A model generated the notes under the pieces. It saw nothing but the letters and a program-made list of their open reading frames with translations, made no database searches and had not been told where the DNA came from. A program made the translations under genes and the position numbers. From Blattabacterium cuenoti (GTDB lineage: Bacteria > Bacteroidota > Bacteroidia > Flavobacteriales > Blattabacteriaceae): DNA of 64,000 bases. The stretch lies in the NCBI RefSeq assembly GCF_014252355.1, contig NZ_CP059217.1, forward strand, positions 351,273 through 415,272. The letters are read 5' to 3'. This document shows positions 32,811 through 42,159 of this stretch, in pieces. Every line of letters begins with the position of its first letter. Positions within the stretch are counted from its first letter, which is position 1.

Positions 32811-33599
32811 TTGAATAAACTAATTTGGCCAATTAATTTAATTCAATTAGATAGATTAACATCTACTAATAAATATGCAGCACAATATATTATATCTAAT
32901 ATTATAAAAAATTGGACTATTATTAATGTAATAAATCAAACAAATGGAAAAGGTACGAACAATAATCATTGGTATTCAGAAAAAGGTAAAAATTTAACTT
33001 TTAGTATTATATTAGAATCATCATTTTTACATTTTATGTCATACTTCTTTACAAAAGTATATATACATAATATTATTATATGTAATGCAATTCATAAAAT
33101 ATTATTTTATTATACTAATCATTGTTGGATAAAATGGCCGAATGATATAATATTATATGATAAAAAAATAGTAGGAATTTTAATAGAAAATAATATTACA
33201 TATAATTCAAAAAAATATATAATTATAGGAATTGGATTTAATGTTAATCAAATATTATTTGATCCTAAATTAAAAACATCATCATTACGTCTATTTTTCA
33301 AAATTAAATTTAATTTAAAATCATTACTATTGAAAATTATTAGTTTTATACAAAAAGAATATTTGTATATATATATGTATAACACATATAGTCATGCTAT
33401 TAATTATTATAATACATTTCTTTATAAACGAAATCAAATGTCATATTTTATAATTAAAAGAAAAAATCATAAAATAGTAAAATATTATTCAAAAGGTATT
33501 ATTAAAAATATCACAAATAATGGTCATTTAATAATTAAAATAAATAATAATAAAAAATTATTTTTTTTTTCTAAAAATGATATAAAATTTTTATTTTAA
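32811..33599 (+). CDS. birA: Biotin--[acetyl-CoA-carboxylase] ligase
   Basis: A 262-residue ligase that attaches biotin to carboxyl carrier protein. It keeps STNKYA near the start, a modified biotinyl-AMP loop (NGKGTNNNHWYSEKGKNLTFSI), KWPNDIILYDKKIVGILIE and IIGIGFNVNQ. There is no N-terminal helix-turn-helix, so it is not a repressor type. The likely start is TTG at 32811. The C-terminal third is diverged. It is transcribed away from rsfS. Confidence 0.9.
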   Translation: MNKLIWPINLIQLDRLTSTNKYAAQYIISNIIKNWTIINVINQTNGKGTNNNHWYSEKGKNLTFSIILESSFLHFMSYFFTKVYIHNIIICNAIHKILFYYTNHCWIKWPNDIILYDKKIVGILIENNITYNSKKYIIIGIGFNVNQILFDPKLKTSSLRLFFKIKFNLKSLLLKIISFIQKEYLYIYMYNTYSHAINYYNTFLYKRNQMSYFIIKRKNHKIVKYYSKGIIKNITNNGHLIIKINNNKKLFFFSKNDIKFLF

Positions 33600-35326
33600 A
33601 TATTATGTGAAATTTTTTTATATATTTTTTTTCTATTTAAAAAATATTTTCTAATAAAAGATAATAATCCAATATTAATAATATTAGATATAAAATAATA
33701 CAGTGATAATGCAGATGCATAACTATTAATAAATAATAACATAATAATTGGCATTACATAAGATAAAAACATACGTAATTCTGCTGAATTATCTTCTACT
33801 TTTGTATCATCATCATTATATTTATTATTAGTAGTAGTAAAATCACTATTATTTAATTTAGTATAAATTAATAATGCGATTGAATACAATAATGTTAATA
33901 AACTAACATGATTTCCATAAAATGGAATAGAAAATGGTAATTGCAAAATAGAATCATAGGACGTTAAATCCTCTACCCATAAAAATGATTGTCCTCTAAT
34001 ATTAATTAAATTTGGAAAAAATTTAAATAAAGAATAAAATATAGGTATCTGCAATAATGTTGATAAACATCCTGATAATGGAGTAATTCCCGCTTTTTTA
34101 TATAATTCCATAATAGATTTTTGTTTATCTAAAGGATGTACGTTTTTTAATTTATGATTTAATTTGTCAATTTGTGGTTTAATAATTTTCATTATTGCAT
34201 TTAACTTATATTGAGTATAAGTCATAGGAATTAAAATAATTTTTACAACTAAGGTCATTAATATGATAATAATACCATAATTAAGATTAGTTTTTTCTAA
34301 TAATATAAAAATTGGTAAAAAAAAATATTTATTAATTAATTTTAAAAATCCCCATCCAAATGGAATAATATTTTCTAATTTATTTTCAAATTTTTGTAAA
34401 TATTTTATGTCTAATGGTCCAAAATATAATTTAAAAGATATATTAAATTCGTCTTTTATACTATTTGTAACTTTAAACCAAGTTATTGATTTAATTTTTT
34501 TTAATACATTTCCTGAATATATATTGTCAGATGACACAAAAAAATTATTTAATGGTTTATTAGGAATAATAATAGAAGAAAAAAATTGTTGTTTATGAGC
34601 AATCCAATTTAAATTATTGATTTTTATATTTTCATAATGTTTTTCAGATAAAGATTTAATATTAGAATAAGTTATTTTATTTTTTTTTTTATTATAAGAA
34701 TAATAGACTTGAGTATATGAATTTTCCCAAATTTTATCTTTTTCTAAAGAATATAAATATTGTTCAATATTTAAATAAATAGGATATTGTTTATTGAGTT
34801 CATAATATAAATTTTTTGTTTTAATCATAAAATTAATATTATAATCATTTGGTTTTAAAATATATTTATATTCTATAAATCCTTGTCCATATGGATTATT
34901 AGCTTTCATTATCAAAACTGAATTTCCATTTTTTACATAAAAATATGGAGAAAAATATAAAAATTGAGTATTAATTTTATGATGTTTTTTATCAAAAAAA
35001 ATAAAATTATATTCTAAACTAGAATTTTTTATTAAGAATAAATTTTTTTTATGTGAAAAATTATTAAAATCATAAACTTTATATTTTTTTAAACATACTT
35101 CATTTATTATTCCACCTATATTGGAAATACCAATTTTAATTAATTTATTTTCTAAAATAGAATTATTTTTATATTGTTTTTTTTTTATAAAAAAAGTTTG
35201 TTTTTTATTATTAAAATTATTATTAATTATTGGATAATTCCAATAAGTAAAACTAATTATAATTAATAATATTAAAATAATTCCTATTATAGAATTATAA
35301 TCCATATTTTTTCTATCATTATTCAT
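33596..35326 (-). CDS. yidC: Membrane protein insertase YidC
   Basis: A 576-residue inner-membrane insertase. It has an N-terminal anchor (about 9-27), a large periplasmic domain, and the C-terminal insertase core with LEKTNLNYGIIIILMTLVVKIILIPMT and the KAGITPLSGCLSTLLQIPIFYSL signature. The expected hydrophilic-groove residues were not checked. Its 3' end overlaps birA by 4 bp (convergent). It lies 12 bp after pyrG. Confidence 0.95.
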   Translation of the reverse strand: MNNDRKNMDYNSIIGIILILLIIISFTYWNYPIINNNFNNKKQTFFIKKKQYKNNSILENKLIKIGISNIGGIINEVCLKKYKVYDFNNFSHKKNLFLIKNSSLEYNFIFFDKKHHKINTQFLYFSPYFYVKNGNSVLIMKANNPYGQGFIEYKYILKPNDYNINFMIKTKNLYYELNKQYPIYLNIEQYLYSLEKDKIWENSYTQVYYSYNKKKNKITYSNIKSLSEKHYENIKINNLNWIAHKQQFFSSIIIPNKPLNNFFVSSDNIYSGNVLKKIKSITWFKVTNSIKDEFNISFKLYFGPLDIKYLQKFENKLENIIPFGWGFLKLINKYFFLPIFILLEKTNLNYGIIIILMTLVVKIILIPMTYTQYKLNAIMKIIKPQIDKLNHKLKNVHPLDKQKSIMELYKKAGITPLSGCLSTLLQIPIFYSLFKFFPNLINIRGQSFLWVEDLTSYDSILQLPFSIPFYGNHVSLLTLLYSIALLIYTKLNNSDFTTTNNKYNDDDTKVEDNSAELRMFLSYVMPIIMLLFINSYASALSLYYFISNIINIGLLSFIRKYFLNRKKIYKKISHNI

Positions 35327-35338
35327 AATAATTATTTA

Positions 35339-36964
35339 TTAATTTGTATTTAATTTTTTATTTATATAATCTTTTGATTCTTTAACAAAAGAAATAAAAA
35401 TTGGATGAGGATTAATAACAGTACTTTTATATTCAGGATGAAATTGTACACCAATAAAAAAAACATGATGTTCTAATTCTATAACTTCTACTAATGATGT
35501 ATCAGGATTTATTCCTGATGCTTGCATACCATAAGTTGCAAAAGATTTTAAATAATCATTATTAAATTCATATCTATGACGATGTCTTTCTATAATTTTT
35601 TCTTGACCATAAATAGAAAATATTTTAGAATTTTTTTTTAAAATACATTTTAAATTACCTAATCGCATAGTCCCTCCTTTATTTTTGATATTTTTTTGAT
35701 TTTTTATTAAAATAATAATTGGATCTTTTGTATATGGATTAATCTCACAACTATCAGCTTGTGGTATTTTTAACACATTTCTAGCAAATTCAATCATTGC
35801 TACTTGCATTCCTAAACATATTCCTAAAAAAGGAATTTTATTCCGTCTTGCATATTCTGAAGCTAAAATTTTTCCTTTTATTCCTCTATTTCCAAAACCA
35901 GGAGCTATTAATATTCCTGAAATACCATTAAATATTTCAATAATATTTTTCGTTTTAATTATACATGAATTAATCCATTTGATATTTACAAATATTTTTT
36001 GAAAAGTTCCAGCATGAACTAAAGATTCTTTAATAGATTTATATGAATCATGTAATGATACATATTTACCAACTATAGCAATAGTAATTTGATATTTTGG
36101 ATTTTTATATTGTTGTATAAAATTTGTCCATGCATTTAAATTAGGTTTTTTTAAAGAAATTAAATTTAATTTTTTTAAAACTTTTTTATCAAAATTTTGA
36201 ATATGTAATAAATTAGGAAGATCATAAATAATTTTTGTATTAATTGATTCAATTACATTATGTGGACTAATATTACAAAATAATGATAATTTATTTATAA
36301 TTTTATTTGAAATATGTTTTTCTGTTCTACAAACTAAAAAATCAGCTTGAACTCCATTTTCCATTAAATTTCTTACCGAATGTTGTGTAGGTTTAGTTTT
36401 TAGTTCTCCTGTTGCCAATATATATGGTAATAAAGTAAGATGAATAACTATACTATTAGTATATCCTAATTCCCATTTTAATTGACGAACAGTTTCTATA
36501 TAAGGTAAAATTTCAATATCTCCAACTGTTCCACCAATTTCAACTATAATAATATGATAATTATTAATTTTTTCTAAAATTTTTATTCGTCTTTTAATTT
36601 CATTAGTAATATGAGGAATTACTTGAACAGTTTTCCCTAAATATTTACCTTCTCTTTCATTATCTATAACTGTTTTATATATTAATCCAGAAGTTACATT
36701 ATTTTCATGAGTAGTTATTTGATCTAAAAATCTTTCATAATGACCAAGATCTAAATCAGTTTCATATCCATCTGATGTAACAAAACATTCGCCATGTTCA
36801 TAAGGATTTAATGTTCCAGAATCAATATTTAAATATGGATCTAATTTTTGTATAGTAATTTTGTACCCTCTACTTTTTAATAACACTCCTAATGATGAAG
36901 AAAGTATGCCTTTACCTAAAGATGAAGTTACACCTCCAGTGACAAAAATATATTTTGTTTTCAT
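35339..36964 (-). CDS. pyrG: CTP synthase
   Basis: A 541-residue glutamine-dependent enzyme converting UTP to CTP. The synthetase domain has VTGGVTSSLGKGILSSSLG (8-26) and DPYLNIDSGTLNPYEHGE. The class I glutamine amidotransferase domain carries GICLGMQ (nucleophile Cys) and FHPEYKS. Length is normal. It supplies CTP, which is also the substrate of the now broken cdsA step. yidC lies downstream, as in flavobacteria. Confidence 0.97.
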   Translation of the reverse strand: MKTKYIFVTGGVTSSLGKGILSSSLGVLLKSRGYKITIQKLDPYLNIDSGTLNPYEHGECFVTSDGYETDLDLGHYERFLDQITTHENNVTSGLIYKTVIDNEREGKYLGKTVQVIPHITNEIKRRIKILEKINNYHIIIVEIGGTVGDIEILPYIETVRQLKWELGYTNSIVIHLTLLPYILATGELKTKPTQHSVRNLMENGVQADFLVCRTEKHISNKIINKLSLFCNISPHNVIESINTKIIYDLPNLLHIQNFDKKVLKKLNLISLKKPNLNAWTNFIQQYKNPKYQITIAIVGKYVSLHDSYKSIKESLVHAGTFQKIFVNIKWINSCIIKTKNIIEIFNGISGILIAPGFGNRGIKGKILASEYARRNKIPFLGICLGMQVAMIEFARNVLKIPQADSCEINPYTKDPIIILIKNQKNIKNKGGTMRLGNLKCILKKNSKIFSIYGQEKIIERHRHRYEFNNDYLKSFATYGMQASGINPDTSLVEVIELEHHVFFIGVQFHPEYKSTVINPHPIFISFVKESKDYINKKLNTN

Positions 36965-37083
36965 AATGAAAATTCAATAAACTTCCCATTTTAAAAGTAA
37001 TTCTATCATTAGAATAAATAAATATTATAAAGTAATTATAAATAATTTATAATTTTTTTTTATATTTACAAAAAAACTATTTA

Positions 37084-37183
37084 GAAGCAAGTTCTACGTA
37101 GTCAGCTCCCTATATAATCCTCCAGGGTGGGAACACAGCAAAGGTAATTAGGTTGTAGCGACATGATGTAGATAACTTGCTTC
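37084..37183 (+). ncRNA. ffs: signal recognition particle RNA (4.5S type)
   Basis: A roughly 100-nt RNA whose ends pair perfectly over ten bases (GAAGCAAGTT with AACTTGCTTC). The apex holds the SRP domain IV signature in the right order: CAGG, a GTG/CAC stem closed by a GGAA tetraloop, then AGCA, forming the symmetric Ffh-binding loop. It is markedly GC-richer than its surroundings. A T run follows at 37182. It lies alone between pyrG and clpX; ffh is not in the window. Confidence 0.92.
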
Positions 37184-37190
37184 TTTTTTT
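37174..37190 (+). terminator. terminator of the SRP RNA
   Basis: The closing stem of the SRP RNA ends directly in a run of seven or more T residues, so the RNA's own terminal helix probably serves as the intrinsic terminator before clpX. Confidence 0.55.
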
Positions 37191-37242
37191 AATATGTTCA
37201 ACAACTTTTTAAATTTATAATTTTGTTGGATAATTTATTAAT

Positions 37243-38484
37243 ATGGATCATTTATTAACATGTAGTTTTTGCGGAAGAAAAAAAAATGAAATTACCTTAA
37301 TTGTATCAGGTATTAATGGAAATATATGTAATGATTGTATAGAACGAACATATTCCATAATTCATAGAAAATTTTCTTCAAGATCTGAAGATCAAACACA
37401 AAAAAATAATAAAAATCAAGAAGAAGAAAAAAAAGAAATTAGTATACAAATACCAAAACAAATTAAACAATTTTTAGACGATTATATTATTAACCAAGAT
37501 AGAGCAAAAAAAATTATTTCTGTTGCTATTTATAATCATTATAAAAGAATTAAATTATTAAAAGAAGAAAATTGTGAAATTGAAAAATCAAATATTTTAT
37601 TAATAGGAAATACAGGAACAGGTAAAACATTATTAGCAAAAAGCATTTCAAAATTTCTTAATTTACCTTTTGCAATAGCAGATGCTACTACTTTAACTGA
37701 AGCAGGATATGTAGGTGAAGATGTAGAATCAATTTTAACAAAATTATTACAATCTGCTAATTATAATGTTAATCTAGCAGAACAGGGTATTATTTTTATT
37801 GATGAAATAGATAAAATTGCAAGAAAAACAAATAATCCATCTATTACTAGAGATGTATCCGGAGAAGGTGTACAACAAGCATTATTAAAAATATTAGAAG
37901 GAGATATCATTAATGTTCCACCACAAGGCGGAAGAAAACATCCAGATCAAAAAATGATTAAAATAAATACTCATAATATATTATTTATAGCAGGAGGAAC
38001 ATTTGAAGGATTAACAAGAATTATTAATAATAGAATTAATCAAACATCTATTGGTTTTGCTGCTTATGAAAAGAAAAAAACTTTTAATAATCAAGAAAAA
38101 TTTACTTGTCATGAAATTACATATCATGATTTAAAAATATTTGGATTAATTCCTGAATTAATAGGACGGTTTCCCATTATCACTTATTTACATCCATTAA
38201 ATAAATCTATGTTAAAAAAAATTTTAACAAATCCAAAGAATTCTTTAATTAAACAATATAAAAAATTATTTGAAATGGATGAAATATTAATGCAAATTTC
38301 AGAAGAAGCTTTAGATATTATTGTAGAAAAAACTTTAGAATTAGGATTAGGAGCAAGAGGATTAAGAACTTTTTGTGATAAATTATTTTTAGATTTTATG
38401 TTTAATATTGATATTTTAAAACAAAATAAAATATTAAATATAGATAAAGATATACTTATTAAACAATTATCTAAATATTATTAA
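37243..38484 (+). CDS. clpX: ATP-dependent Clp protease ATP-binding subunit ClpX
   Basis: An AAA+ unfoldase of 413 residues. The N-terminal zinc-binding domain has Cys7, Cys10, Cys29 and Cys32. The ATPase shows Walker A GNTGTGKT (122-129), the pore loop GYVGED, and [11 protein letters not shown]. The ClpP-docking tripeptide IGF is present (NQTSIGFAAYEKKK), so it is built to work with ClpP. clpP, usually the neighbouring gene, is not here. Confidence 0.97.
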   Translation: MDHLLTCSFCGRKKNEITLIVSGINGNICNDCIERTYSIIHRKFSSRSEDQTQKNNKNQEEEKKEISIQIPKQIKQFLDDYIINQDRAKKIISVAIYNHYKRIKLLKEENCEIEKSNILLIGNTGTGKTLLAKSISKFLNLPFAIADATTLTEAGYVGEDVESILTKLLQSANYNVNLAEQGIIFIDEIDKIARKTNNPSITRDVSGEGVQQALLKILEGDIINVPPQGGRKHPDQKMIKINTHNILFIAGGTFEGLTRIINNRINQTSIGFAAYEKKKTFNNQEKFTCHEITYHDLKIFGLIPELIGRFPIITYLHPLNKSMLKKILTNPKNSLIKQYKKLFEMDEILMQISEEALDIIVEKTLELGLGARGLRTFCDKLFLDFMFNIDILKQNKILNIDKDILIKQLSKYY

Positions 38485-38490
38485 TTATTA

Positions 38491-39468
38491 TTATGAATTA
38501 ATTAATTGCAATAATTTTTGTTTTAATTTTAAAATACCTTCTTTTGTAAAAGAAGAAATAAATATAATTTTTTCTGTTTTAAAATCATTTATTATTTTTT
38601 GTTTTATTATTTTAGTTTGAATTAAATCAGCTTTAGATATAACAATTAATCTTTTTTTATTTAATAATTTGGGATTAAATTGATTTAATTCATTTAATAA
38701 AATTAAATATTCAATTTTAGTATTCTGACTTTCAGAAGTAATTAAAAATAATAAAATAGAATTTCTTTCTATATGTTTTAAAAAAAAATATCCTAATCCT
38801 TTTCCTTTATGAGAATTTTGTATTATTCCTGGAATATCTGCTATTGTATATGTTTTACCATATCCATATTTCATTACACCTAAATTAGGTTGTTTAGTAG
38901 TAAATGAAAAATTTCCTATTTTTGGTTTTGCATTAGTTATTATAGAAAGTAATGTTGATTTTCCTACATTTGGAAATCCAATAATTCCAATATCTGCTAA
39001 AATTTTTAATTCTAATGTTACCCAAATTCCTACTGTTTGTATTCCAGATAATGAATGAAATTTCATTTTATGTTTTAAAATTTTACTACCTTTTCCACCA
39101 AATCCTCCTTCTAATAAAATTTTTTTTTCTTGATTTAAAATAATTTCTGCTAATATATTTTTATTATTATCTTTAACTATAGTTCCTAAAGGTACTTTTA
39201 TATATAAATCATTTCCATTTAATCCAGTTTTATTATTTCTACTACCTATATATCCAGATTCTGCTATAAAATGTTTTTTAAATTTTAAATGATAAAATGT
39301 ACGATAATGAGATGTTCCTAAAAGAATAATATTACCGCCTTTTCCACCAGATCCTCCATCTGGAATCCATTTATTTAATTTTCTAACCTTTTTTATATGA
39401 CTAGAACCAAATCCACCATTACCACTTTTACAAAAAATATTTATAAAATCTATAAAATTATTTTTCAT
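38491..39468 (-). CDS. obgE: GTPase Obg (CgtA)
   Basis: A 325-residue ribosome-assembly GTPase. The Gly-rich Obg fold is at the N-terminus (GGFGSSHIKKVRKL, DGGSGGKGGNI, GGFGGKGS), followed by the G domain with GFPNVGKSTLL (G1), DIPGI (G3) and SKADL (G4). The C-terminal domain found in longer versions is absent, as is common in Bacteroidota. It overlaps adk by 4 bp, which suggests coupled translation. Confidence 0.97.
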   Translation of the reverse strand: MKNNFIDFINIFCKSGNGGFGSSHIKKVRKLNKWIPDGGSGGKGGNIILLGTSHYRTFYHLKFKKHFIAESGYIGSRNNKTGLNGNDLYIKVPLGTIVKDNNKNILAEIILNQEKKILLEGGFGGKGSKILKHKMKFHSLSGIQTVGIWVTLELKILADIGIIGFPNVGKSTLLSIITNAKPKIGNFSFTTKQPNLGVMKYGYGKTYTIADIPGIIQNSHKGKGLGYFFLKHIERNSILLFLITSESQNTKIEYLILLNELNQFNPKLLNKKRLIVISKADLIQTKIIKQKIINDFKTEKIIFISSFTKEGILKLKQKLLQLINS

Positions 39469-40040
39469 AAATTAATAATTTGTTTTTCTATAAAAAAAGA
39501 TATATCTTGAATAGAATATGAAGCATTTAATTTTATAAGATATTTTTTCCATTTTTCATTATTCCAAATAAAAGAAGTAACATTATTATATTCTTTTATT
39601 CTTTTATTAACAATATTAATATTAATATCATCATATCTATTGCTAATTTTACCTCTTGTTAATAATCTTTTTATTAGTAACTTTTTTTTTATATAAAAAT
39701 AAAAAATTATATTAATTCTTCCTAAAGAAAAATGATTTAATATTTTTTCTAAAGAAATAACTTGATCTTTAGTTCTTGGATATCCATCATAAATAATTCC
39801 AGTAGATCCAATATATTTTTTAATTTCTAATTGTAATAAATTGGTAGTAATATCATCTGGAACTAAAATTCCTTGATTAATATAATTATCAACAACTTTT
39901 CCAAGTTGTGTTTTATTTAACATATGATGTCTAAAAATATTACCTGTAGATAAATGTATAAATCCAAATTTTTTTGATAAAATTTTACCTTGAGTTCCTT
40001 TTCCGCATCCAGGTGGCCCAAACAATATAATATGTAGCAT
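39465..40040 (-). CDS. adk: Adenylate kinase
   Basis: A 191-residue enzyme balancing AMP, ADP and ATP. The P-loop is GPPGCGKG (8-15), followed by STGNIFRHHM and YDGYPRTKDQ. The LID is the short type without a zinc-binding domain (TRGKISNRYDD). It starts the adk-obgE pair. The 170 bp upstream (40041-40210) shows no gene and is shared with a divergent transaldolase. Confidence 0.95.
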   Translation of the reverse strand: MLHIILFGPPGCGKGTQGKILSKKFGFIHLSTGNIFRHHMLNKTQLGKVVDNYINQGILVPDDITTNLLQLEIKKYIGSTGIIYDGYPRTKDQVISLEKILNHFSLGRINIIFYFYIKKKLLIKRLLTRGKISNRYDDININIVNKRIKEYNNVTSFIWNNEKWKKYLIKLNASYSIQDISFFIEKQIINL

Positions 40041-40210
40041 AGAAACATCTTTTGTTATATGTAAATAATTTAAAATTGGAAAAATTTATAAAAGATTGTA
40101 TTTAATTATTGTAATTTTTATTAAAAAAAACAATAATTTTAAACATAATTTTTTTATTTATAAATTTACAAAAATTTATTATCTATTTTATTTTTTAAAA
40201 ATTTTATTTC

Positions 40211-40879
40211 ATGAAATTTTTTATAGATTCAGCTAATTTAAAAGAAATCAAACAAGCAAAAATATTGGGATTATTAGATGGAATTACTACTAATCCATCT
40301 TTAATATCAAAAGAAAATGTTGTAAATAAAAAACAACTATATAATCATTATATATCTATCTGTAATTTATTAGATAATCTAAATATAGATATAAGTATAG
40401 AAATTATTAGTACAAATTATGATAATATGATTGAAGAAGCAATAAAAATATCTAATTTACATAAAAAAATTGTAGTTAAAGTTCCAATAATTAAAGACGG
40501 AATTCGTGTTATAAAATATTTATCTAATAAAGGCATTAAAACTAATTGCACTTTAATTTTTTCTCCATTACAATCTATATTAGCCGCCAAATCTGGAGCA
40601 ACATATGTTTCTCCATTTTTAGGAAGATTAAATGATATTGCTTATAATGGAATATCTGTTATTAAAGAAATTAAACAAATTTATGATAATTATAATTTTA
40701 CAACCAAAATTTTAGTTGCATCTATTAGAAATCCAATACATATTTTAGAATGTGCTAAACTTGGGGTATATGCTATAACTTCTCCTTTAAATATACTATT
40801 AAAAAGTTTTTATCATCCTATGACTGATATTGGATTAAATAATTTTTTAGAAGATTATAATGAAAAAATTAAGTTTTAA
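40211..40879 (+). CDS. tal: Transaldolase (short TalB/FSA-like type)
   Basis: A 222-residue class I aldolase. The start MKFFIDSANLKEIKQA and GLLDGITTNPSLI are typical, and the Schiff-base Lys is Lys90 in KIVVKVPI. SPFLGRLND is also present. This short subfamily includes both transaldolase and fructose-6-phosphate aldolase; the pentose phosphate role is more likely in a reduced genome. Its end overlaps rpoZ by 11 bp (convergent). Confidence 0.9.
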   Translation: MKFFIDSANLKEIKQAKILGLLDGITTNPSLISKENVVNKKQLYNHYISICNLLDNLNIDISIEIISTNYDNMIEEAIKISNLHKKIVVKVPIIKDGIRVIKYLSNKGIKTNCTLIFSPLQSILAAKSGATYVSPFLGRLNDIAYNGISVIKEIKQIYDNYNFTTKILVASIRNPIHILECAKLGVYAITSPLNILLKSFYHPMTDIGLNNFLEDYNEKIKF

Positions 40880-41189
40880 TTATTAATTTATCTTGTATTA
40901 AATATTGAATGGCTATAGATGTTGCTTTTGGTAATGCTTCATAAGATTTAGATAATTCTATTTGTTCCTTATTTTCAATAGTTTCTTCTAAACTATTTGT
41001 ATCTAAAAAATGAAATTTTTCTAATTTATTATCTAAATTATTTTTAATATTTTGATCAAAAATTTTAGAAATTTTTTCTAAAATACAAATAGTTTCATAT
41101 ATATTTTTACCTGATTTTTGTTCTAAAGTTGAACGATCAATTGTTTCTGTATTTAAAGGTGTAGATAATATATCAAAATTCAAATTCAT
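40869..41189 (-). CDS. rpoZ: RNA polymerase omega-like subunit (Rpb6 family)
   Basis: A 106-residue protein of the Bacteroidota omega family that promotes RNA polymerase assembly. It shows NIYETICILEKISKIF, an acidic middle with ENKEQIELSKSYEALPK and ATSIAIQYLIQDKL at the end. Its start overlaps the stop of the upstream lipoprotein gene by 4 bp. Assignment rests on motif resemblance and gene context near dapA. Confidence 0.85.
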   Translation of the reverse strand: MNLNFDILSTPLNTETIDRSTLEQKSGKNIYETICILEKISKIFDQNIKNNLDNKLEKFHFLDTNSLEETIENKEQIELSKSYEALPKATSIAIQYLIQDKLIIKT

Positions 41190-41557
41190 TGGTATAATAA
41201 TTTTTGTAAAAAAATTTTTATCATTTTAAATAAGTTATTATTTTTTTTAGATTTTGGTATGGATTTTTGTGGTGTATTTATTTCCATTTCCACGTTAGAT
41301 TTTTCTTTTTTCGCTGTTTGAGGTTTTATTTTTTTATAATTTAAAAGATTATTTGGATTATAAGGTCTCATATTTATAATATTTTTATTTTTATAAAACA
41401 TTTTTTGTTTATGAAAATTATATGTATACTTTTTATAAGTATCAATATTTACCATATTATTTGATCCATCAATATCATCAAATAACAACATATCTTCATC
41501 ATCACACGCTATTAATAAAAAAATAGACAATAAAAAAAGGATGATTTTAATTTTCAT
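41186..41557 (-). CDS. putative lipoprotein of unknown function
   Basis: A 123-residue protein with a lipoprotein signal peptide: positively charged start, hydrophobic core and lipobox LIAC with Cys18. The residues after Cys are acidic (DDEDMLLFDD), resembling the charged lipoprotein-export signals described for Bacteroidota. The rest is Lys/Asn-rich with no recognised domain, and no TPR pattern. In relatives bamD (a longer TPR lipoprotein) sits between dapA and rpoZ, so this could be a severely shortened descendant or an unrelated gene. It overlaps rpoZ by 4 bp. Confidence 0.65.
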   Translation of the reverse strand: MKIKIILFLLSIFLLIACDDEDMLLFDDIDGSNNMVNIDTYKKYTYNFHKQKMFYKNKNIINMRPYNPNNLLNYKKIKPQTAKKEKSNVEMEINTPQKSIPKSKKNNNLFKMIKIFLQKLLYQ

Positions 41558-41636
41558 ATTAAAGATTTTTTCACTTGTTTTTGTATTGGTATTGGTATTG
41601 TATTATTATTTATTAAGTTATATTATTTAATTTATT

Positions 41637-42149
41637 TTATTTATGAGAATATTTGATGATATCTTTATCAAATAAATACCATCCACTTTTATCTTCTCCA
41701 ATTAATTTAATTTTATCTAAATATTTTTTAATTAAATTTTCTTCTTCTATTTGTTCTTCTATATACCATTGTAAAAAATGATATGTAAAATAATCATCTT
41801 CTTTTAATGATAATTTTACTATATAACTAACTTGTTCAGATATTACTTTTTCATGTTCAAATAATTGTTGAAATACTTCTTGTATTGAATTACATGTAAT
41901 ATTATTATTAATATTTAATAATTTAATATTATTAAAATCTGCATATCCACCTCTCTTATTAATGTATTGAATTAATTTCATCATATGTATATTTTCTTCT
42001 TCTGAATGATGATATAAAAAATTTGATATTCCATCAAATTCTCCATAATGGTGTTCAACCCAAGATGCCATAGATAAATATAAAAGTGATGATTCTAATT
42101 CTCTATTAAATTGTTTTTTTAATTCTAATTCTATAATATGTTTTATCAT
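41637..42149 (-). CDS. ftnA: Ferritin (non-haem, FtnA-like)
   Basis: A 170-residue four-helix iron-storage protein. The ferroxidase ligands are in ELESSLLYLSMASWVEHHY (Glu near 17) and HHSEEENIHMMKLIQYINKRGG (Glu and His near 50-53). A later helix holds QWYIEEQIEEENLIKKYLDK. It sits 10 bp after dapA and may be co-transcribed with it. Length is typical. Confidence 0.95.
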   Translation of the reverse strand: MIKHIIELELKKQFNRELESSLLYLSMASWVEHHYGEFDGISNFLYHHSEEENIHMMKLIQYINKRGGYADFNNIKLLNINNNITCNSIQEVFQQLFEHEKVISEQVSYIVKLSLKEDDYFTYHFLQWYIEEQIEEENLIKKYLDKIKLIGEDKSGWYLFDKDIIKYSHK

Positions 42150-42159
42150 TTATTTTTTT

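Noticed and set aside
37198-37236. CAACAA...TTGTTG inverted repeat before clpX
   Set aside because: Arms of about six bases with a long AT loop; expected by chance in this composition.
40041-40210. tRNA or small RNA in the adk-transaldolase gap
   Set aside because: No GC-rich cloverleaf or hairpin is visible; the gap is uniformly AT-rich and probably holds two divergent promoters.
41600-41625. Short TTGGTA tandem repeats upstream of the lipoprotein gene
   Set aside because: Two to three copies of a six-base unit in AT-rich sequence; no clear function or symmetry.
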